From contig JAQGDQ010000146.1 of the NCBI GenBank assembly GCA_030141605.1, forward strand, positions 193,933 to 257,932: 64,000 bases of DNA. The letters run 5' to 3'. The stretch comes from Tubiluchus corallicola (Eukaryota > Priapulida > Priapulimorpha > Priapulimorphida > Tubiluchidae). The position numbers were made by a program, and so were the translations under genes. The notes under the pieces are model-generated. The model ran no database searches. It had not been told where the DNA came from and saw only the letters and a list, made by a program, of their open reading frames with translations. This document shows positions 57,988 to 64,000 of this stretch, piece by piece. The first letter of the stretch is position 1; each line of letters opens with the position of its first letter.

Positions 57988-59063
57988 TAGTTTGCAGACA
58001 TGCAGTAGTGGAATACAATAGCAGGTAGGAAGTTGAGCTTGACAATCAGTAGCGCATATGATGGAAGTGTTATTGAATTGTCTAGTGCCAGTAGTAGGTG
58101 TGTACATCTTTTTAAGTACACTTGGTACATCTTAGTACAGTTTTATTTATATTCTTTTAGTGTAAGTTTAGTTGCCAGTACTCTTGATTAATGCATTAGT
58201 ACACTTTTAAATTATAATGTCAAGGATTGATTATATTTAGTGCCAAATCTGATACATCAGTGCCTTACATTACTAAGCATGGCTGGTATGATAAAAACGT
58301 TTTGTCGATGAATGTATAGTCTCTATTTTTGTAGAGGGCATTACTCTAACGGTCTAACCCTATGTCAGCCGTCAGAGCAATAACTTCGTGTGTTTACACT
58401 TTGAAGAAAAAATGGCAACAACTATTTTGCTTCCATGAAAATAATAATGTAAAATATTATAAAATGATATTATATTATATTAAGCAATTATAGTCATATT
58501 AGGCAATCTGCAAAATTAATTCTAACATTATGAGTATGCTTGGACGATATATTATCAAATCTTAGTACTATAATACAACTCAACTTAAATTATGCCATTT
58601 TATGATATTAAAAATGTTGTCGATTGTGTATCCGTTAATATTATTATTTGCTCATCAAGTTTGCTTGTCTTTTTTCATCATAAATGAGCACAATATTGTG
58701 CACAATTCCAAGTGTTTTGTAAAGTAATGTGTCGGTGCTTTGTTGCAAAACTGGGTAGTATTATAATGTATATTGTATAATTATGTATGTAAGAATGAGG
58801 CTTTATTTAATTGTGTAGCATTTGCAAAATTAGGCAATGTTCCAGAATTCTTAAAGTGGTGATAATATTCATAACAGCTTATTTAGTCTATAGCATATTT
58901 ACACTTTTATGTAATTTTATCAGTTCTAATAATCACGACCTTTTGTTTGCCCAAAAAATTGCTGCATGGTATGCTCAGTCATATGAGAATAGTCATTCTT
59001 GGAAACAATTGAATTGTTCACTGTTAGGCAAGATTTTAGTCACTAAAACCTCAAGGTCTACCC
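57988..59063. other. Intergenic sequence without recognised features
   Basis: AT-rich, with ATATTATATTA-type runs near 58450-58490. No gene, TIR or shared repeat was identified. Confidence 0.4.
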
Positions 59064-59577
59064 CAGTGGTTCCCAACCTTTTGTTGATGGCGACCCCTTT
59101 CCAGAATGCTGCATCATATCGCAACCCCAAGAAGAACAATCACATGTCATACTATTAAATGTTATTATCGTGCCAATTCATTCATTTTAACTTACTATTC
59201 GACAAAGAACGAGTGATTGTTTTATTAATTCATTAACGTGAAGGTTGCGCCTGTTTCTCAGCGACCAGTAACGCAACAGCAATAGGTATCCAAGGAAAAA
59301 TGAACAGTGACACTCGTTCGGGCGGAGTACACTGTACGCAAGTGTACAGCATGGAACAACGTGCACTTTCATTTTCCCAGAAAATCAAATACTTTACAGA
59401 ATTTACCACGGGAAAACCCAGTTTCACTTTCCAGAACAGATGTAATGAGAGACTGAGGCAAAAGACCTACTTACATACTTTTCATGAAAACACCATTTTT
59501 TAAAAATAGTTTTTGGACTAGCCCGCGACCCCACGAAAACTGTTTGGTGACTGCAACCCCGAAGTTGAGAACCCATG
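59064..59577. mobile_element. hAT-like non-autonomous element with perfect 8-bp target duplication
   Basis: CAGTGGTTCCCAACC begins the element and GGTTGAGAAC-type sequence (GAAGTTGAGAACCCATG) ends it in inverse. GTCTACCC is present on both sides (59056-59063 and 59578-59585). 'GCGACCCC' blocks near each end are typical of this hAT group. It is 514 bp with no transposase. Confidence 0.87.
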
Positions 59578-60294
59578 GTCTACCCACAAAGATATAGTTT
59601 TGCAAAGTTTATCTTGTGATGAAAAATTTGTGTAATGATATTGTAATTTTTGTGCTAGACATCTTTACTCTTTTGAGTTTCATTGAACAAATGATATTGG
59701 GAAATAGGTATACACTCACGTACTTGTTTCTAATTCAAATTAGCCTTTTATAATTATAGACTGTAGTAATTGTAGGCAACAATGTGGCAAGTTCTAAATG
59801 TAAAATCAGGAGCATTTTTTACGAACTGTTTGTTTTCTTTGTACGACTGACACGTGGAAATTAAACAAACCATCTTTGTGCTTGTTAAAACGTCGTGATG
59901 CACAGGAAAACTCCTTTGTTTTTGAACACTTGTGTTACCTAGGATTGTAAATATAATTTAACTATGTAAATCAGTTTCATAAATTATAGCAACTTATATT
60001 GCTTTATCGTTTAAAAAAAATCTCTAATTTTAGATCCCGGTAATATTATGCATGTAAAATTTGTAGCGAAAAACTGGCAATCCCAGATACAAAAATGCAT
60101 CATCGTTATAACATGTTATAAATATAAATAATTAAGGGGTACTGTAGCAGTATTTTTGTATCTATTGTGTATTTTATTATTGTTCATAAAAAATTCATCC
60201 AAATTCTGTGATTGTCACAGTTGCCCAATTGCATTAATGCTACTGATTATTACATATTTTGCTATTCTCTTTCATTAAAAAACAAAGCATGTTC

Positions 60295-60606
60295 CTAGAG
60301 GATCTTGAAGATTTTAGCCCCCGTATTGCTGTTTGCCAGGAGGCAATTTTTAACACATTTAACAATAAAAACTCCATGCAGTGTCAAGCAGATGTTTAAC
60401 ATTTAGAACGGTATATTATTCGAATTATACTAATTTAAGAATTGTTCCTTTAATCACAAAGTATAACTGCAAAATATACCGTTCTAAATGTTAAACATCT
60501 GCTTGACACTGTATGGAGTTCTTATTGTTAAATGTGTTAAAAATTGCCTCCTGGCAAACAGCAATACGGGTACTCTTCATATGCTAAAATCTTCGAGATC
60601 CTCTAG
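60295..60606. repeat. Large near-perfect inverted repeat (hairpin)
   Basis: The arms 60295-60418 and 60472-60606 are inverted copies with few mismatches and one insertion of about 12 bases. The loop is about 53 bp. Paired blocks include CTGTTTGCCAGGAGGCAATT and GCAGATGTTTAACATTTAGA. It has no coding frame. Confidence 0.88.
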
Positions 60607-60906
60607 TTCCACTTCATTCATGCTGCTTTGATTAGATGACAATGTGTAGCAGGGAAGCTGGATATGGTGCAAGTGAATTTCTGCTTGTTGAAGGATTTAG
60701 ACAATTAGTTATTTAAATGCATGAAAATATAATATCACTTGTTCACATATCTTGTTTTGTATGCAGATGAATCGTCTAGTGTTAGTAAACAGCACATTGT
60801 GATCTACAGAACTTACCGGTGTAACAAACCACGGTTGTTGTGTCGTTTATCAGTGCCAACTTTTCTAGGCTTCCGGAGAAATGATTTCAAAAACAGTTAA
60901 CAAAAA

Positions 60907-61298
60907 TGTGTGCTTGTAAACCAAAATCACATATAAGTTGGCATACTTAAAACTACGTTATGACGCTTCAAAGTAGAATGTACCAGAAATTTGGTCGAAA
61001 GTCAATTTTTTGTTCTCTTGCAAAGTCCGTACCTGCCAATATCTGTGTGGTTACTAAGTGTTTTGTAGAGATGCGACAAAAAACAATGGCTGACTTTAAC
61101 AGTGATTTTCTCAAGATTATGTTTTTCAGTGTGCAGCCTGCACCTCAATTTCAACGTGGATTATCTCAGCTTAGAAATAACATAGAGCAATGAGCTTGGT
61201 ATCAAAATGATCCTCATGAAATGGAGATTCAATGATACGTGAATAACTAGAAAAGCTTAATTGCCAACTCATGGACGATTTTGCTATGCAAGCACACA
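60907..61298 (-). mobile_element. TIR family B, copy 6 (internally deleted)
   Basis: TGTGTGCTTGTAAACCAAAA and TTTGCTATGCAAGCACACA end a 392-bp copy that lacks about 270 internal bases, including part of the 60-codon frame. Confidence 0.75.
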
Positions 61299-61789
61299 AA
61301 TATTGTTAGCGTATTTTTTAAGCTCTTTAAACTAACCAATTTATTTGAAAGTGCCAATGCATGACAAACATTCCGCAAGTGACTAACAAAGTTATAAACT
61401 TTGTCATTTTTTTACTGTAGTTGCTAATCTGTCTAGTTACTAATCACATAATTACGTGTATTTAAAGTGAGATCTAGAAGTACTCATTTGACATGTTAGC
61501 ATTCCTTTATGACGGATCATGAAGTTTCTACCTAATGTAAATTTTTATGATAAATAAATTTTACAGTGTTGAATATTAAAACATTGCCGTTAAATTATTT
61601 TCTTTACCCTGGAACTATACAAGTGCTGTTGCTGTTTTTTAAACAAGGAAGCTGAAAAAATCCATTATTGGGCCAGCAAAGATAAAGATTTTATTAGACA
61701 CTCATCATGTACCTCAATTCCTTTATTTGTCTTTTTTCCAACTAATTGAGTAATTTATTTGCATAATAATAATAATAATAATGATAATT

Positions 61790-61950
61790 TCGTTTAGAAT
61801 ACTCATTTCCAAGGTGGCCGTGATTATTGCCCGCACGTTACAGCGATACACCCGCGTGCTTGGTCAAAAAACCAGCGGTTAAGTGCTTGGTATGACTCGG
61901 TCAGGAATTGAACCAGCGACCTCCTTCGTGGGAAGCCAGCTATGCTACCC
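61790..61950 (-). mobile_element. Possible tRNA-derived SINE head
   Basis: On the minus strand GGGTAGCATAGCTGG resembles an RNA polymerase III A box (complement at 61937-61948), and CGCTGGTTCAATTCCTGACC holds a B box (61903-61912). The distance between them is shorter than in a tRNA. No second copy occurs in the window. Confidence 0.45.
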
Positions 61951-62096
61951 GGTTTTAAACATTGATCCTATGTGTTTGAAATAAATAGAATAAATAAGTA
62001 ACTCGTTTAATTGCTTTGGACTCAATGGTCTTAGTGCTTTCTGAAGAGATACAGTGACATAGCCCTTCCGATTTGCTAGATCAAATGTCAAAATCA

Positions 62097-62222
62097 AGGC
62101 TATACTGACCTTTAACCCCAATGGGCACCGTAGTCTATGTCTCAAATTCAACCAGTTTAAGGCTATACTGACCTTTAACCCCAACGGGTACCGTAGTCGA
62201 TGTCTCAAATTCAACTGGTTTG
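62097..62222. repeat. 63-bp tandem duplication
   Basis: AAGGCTATACTGACCTTTAA...TCAAATTCAAC is present twice in a row, with four or five differences. Confidence 0.85.
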
Positions 62223-62695
62223 GGTGGAGTTCCTTTGAAGATACGATTTAGATTTGCAGATTGCTACCAACAACTGAGGCACAAAGACGTGTCCAGTACA
62301 CCTATATGTTTGTCTGGGCAAATTCTAATAACTGAAGTTGCAGACAAGTTAGATAATAATATCGAAATAAATACGTTTATGCACAAATGAAATACTGTTC
62401 TTGAAAATGGCTTCCACTATTGATGAAAAAATACTTGACCAACAACATTTTTTTGTTTATTTATTTATTATACAATTTAAGCTATGAATTCATAAGGTAT
62501 CGGTTCCAGGTCAATGGGCTTGTTATGTTTAGTCCTTACAGTGTGACCCTCTCTCGGTTGCTTTGCCTGCAAAAATGCAAATTCATTGTAAAACTTCTAA
62601 AAAGCACCAGCACATAAGAGCTTCTTTTGCTAATAAATGGCACAGTACCTGATATTGTTTTTCCTAATCTACTACCACGAAGACTGTACCTGGTA

Positions 62696-64000
62696 CAGTA
62701 GTCGCCGCTTAATAGACTCACTTTGGTACCAAAGTGTTTTGACCCAATTAACCGACTGAACCTATTAACCGACGGGTGTAGTATTACTGATATATAAAGT
62801 ATGAGGCATCAGCTTACTATGCACTGCAAAGGCTTTTAATCAATTTTAAAAACGAAGTACTGTCTAAATTCCTTTGTGCATTTAAAATTAGAAAAAATAT
62901 TTTAAAATATTAATTTACATAAGTGAATTAACAATATATTAAAAAGTATACTTTTCTAAATCGCACAAGTCTGTTTATTTGCAAAAATTCCAGTTTATTT
63001 GCAAAGTCGGCTGCTTCATTTTCTCGCGAAGAAGTTGGCTCACAAAGTTCTCGTAATTATAAAAACATTGAAAATCTGATGCAGCGTGATGCACGTATTC
63101 TCGTAAAACATCTAGCGCTTGGCATGCTTGAGCATTTCTTTGTCAAATCTGCTGCTTTCTGTCGCATTAAAGGAGCGTTCACTCGAGTATTCTTTCTCTT
63201 GAGTTTGTAAACCACACTTTTAACTCTGACTTCACAGTCTTTTCCTGTGTGTCACCTCTTAGATGCTAGATTCTCATTTTGGCTTGCTCACTGCTCAAAT
63301 TTCAAATAATTTTTCCAATATTCCGCCGAGAGTACTTTGGGAAATTTTCAACTGCGCTGCTGCACAGCTCTGCCCCATCTTTGGAAGTTTATCATACTGT
63401 TCTAAAACTTTCAGTTTCTCGCTAACTGTTAGATCTTTATGCTTATGCTCCATTTTTCAAACTGCTTAACTCCATGCCCTTATTTGCTGTATGATGTTTA
63501 CTCTTTTAAGTCACAAGAAATACTGGCAGATTACTATATCTGCATCTTTGACTGTTAACTGATTAAGCGTGAAAGTGTGATTTGCAACTAGAATCCTTGC
63601 ATCAAAAGGAAACCGCTAGGCAAGTGATTAAATGTTTAGCTTCCAGAAATTCTTTGGGTAACAAGGTTAATTGCAGGGGGCGAGTGGGTAACAGACTCAA
63701 AGCAAAACCTCTATGCTGGCGCATGATAAATGTACCTGTTTACAAACAAAACGGTACTTAACATGATTGTTTCTACATATATAATGCACAAACGGGAAGT
63801 AAAGATGACATTAGAGTAGAAAAGGCTGTTTGGGCAAATACAAATGTCTTATTTTAACTAGGTGAAGGAAAAATATCGAGTCAATTAAACGAAGTTATTT
63901 GAATCAATTACCGATAGTTTTTATGTATATTTGAATAGAAGTGGCCCGTTCCAGGCATTTTTGAGTCAATTAAGCGATTGAGTCTATTAACCGTAAGTGT
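62696..64000 (+). mobile_element. Tigger-like family C, copy 3 (cut by window end)
   Basis: CAGTAGTCGCCGCTTAATAG starts the element after TA. The sequence up to the window end follows copies 1 and 2, closing with TTGAGTCTATTAACCG near 63979-63993. The last bases of the right end are not in the window. It is longer than the other copies because of extra sequence near 63120-63590. Confidence 0.65.

Overview
The window is nuclear DNA from an AT-rich animal genome. Coding sequence is cut into short GT-AG exons and the introns are full of transposon remains. The protein families (a thioester protein of the CD109/alpha-2-macroglobulin group and an ARAP-type signalling protein) and the DNA-transposon, LINE and LTR debris fit a non-vertebrate metazoan. 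I cannot fix the phylum from sequence alone.

Two genes could be rebuilt, both on the + strand. Gene 1 (about 1273-10459) is the 3' part of a CD109-like thioester protein: 15 exons join in one frame to give 812 residues plus a stop. The thioester motif GCGEQ and the downstream histidine are both present, and no GPI-anchor tail follows the last domain. The 5' half lies outside the window. Gene 2 (16059 to about 56701) is an ARAP-family Rho GTPase-activating protein: 24 exons join in frame to 1216 codons, and a probable tiny last exon holds the stop. The order is SAM, a 450-residue proline/tyrosine-motif linker in one long exon, two PH domains, RhoGAP, RA domain and a final PH domain. The ArfGAP and ankyrin module and the first PH pair that define ARAPs elsewhere were not found.

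Layout: 1-1272 holds a possible LINE fragment and no exon I can support; 1273-10459 gene 1; 10460-16058 intergenic, with the 3' UTR, a heat-shock-element LTR, a possible minus-strand Lys-rich exon, a tRNA-Leu fragment and small TIR elements; 16059-56701 gene 2; 56702-64000 intergenic, with transposon remains and a long hairpin.

Repeats take up much of the non-coding sequence. They include pogo/Tigger-like elements with TA target sites, two piggyBac-like elements in TTAA, two hAT-like elements with 8-bp target duplications, a six-copy TIR family, LINE 3' ends, two LTR families, and several micro- and minisatellites. Two LTR copies, at 8979 and 11491, carry arrays of heat shock elements just upstream of a TATA-like box.
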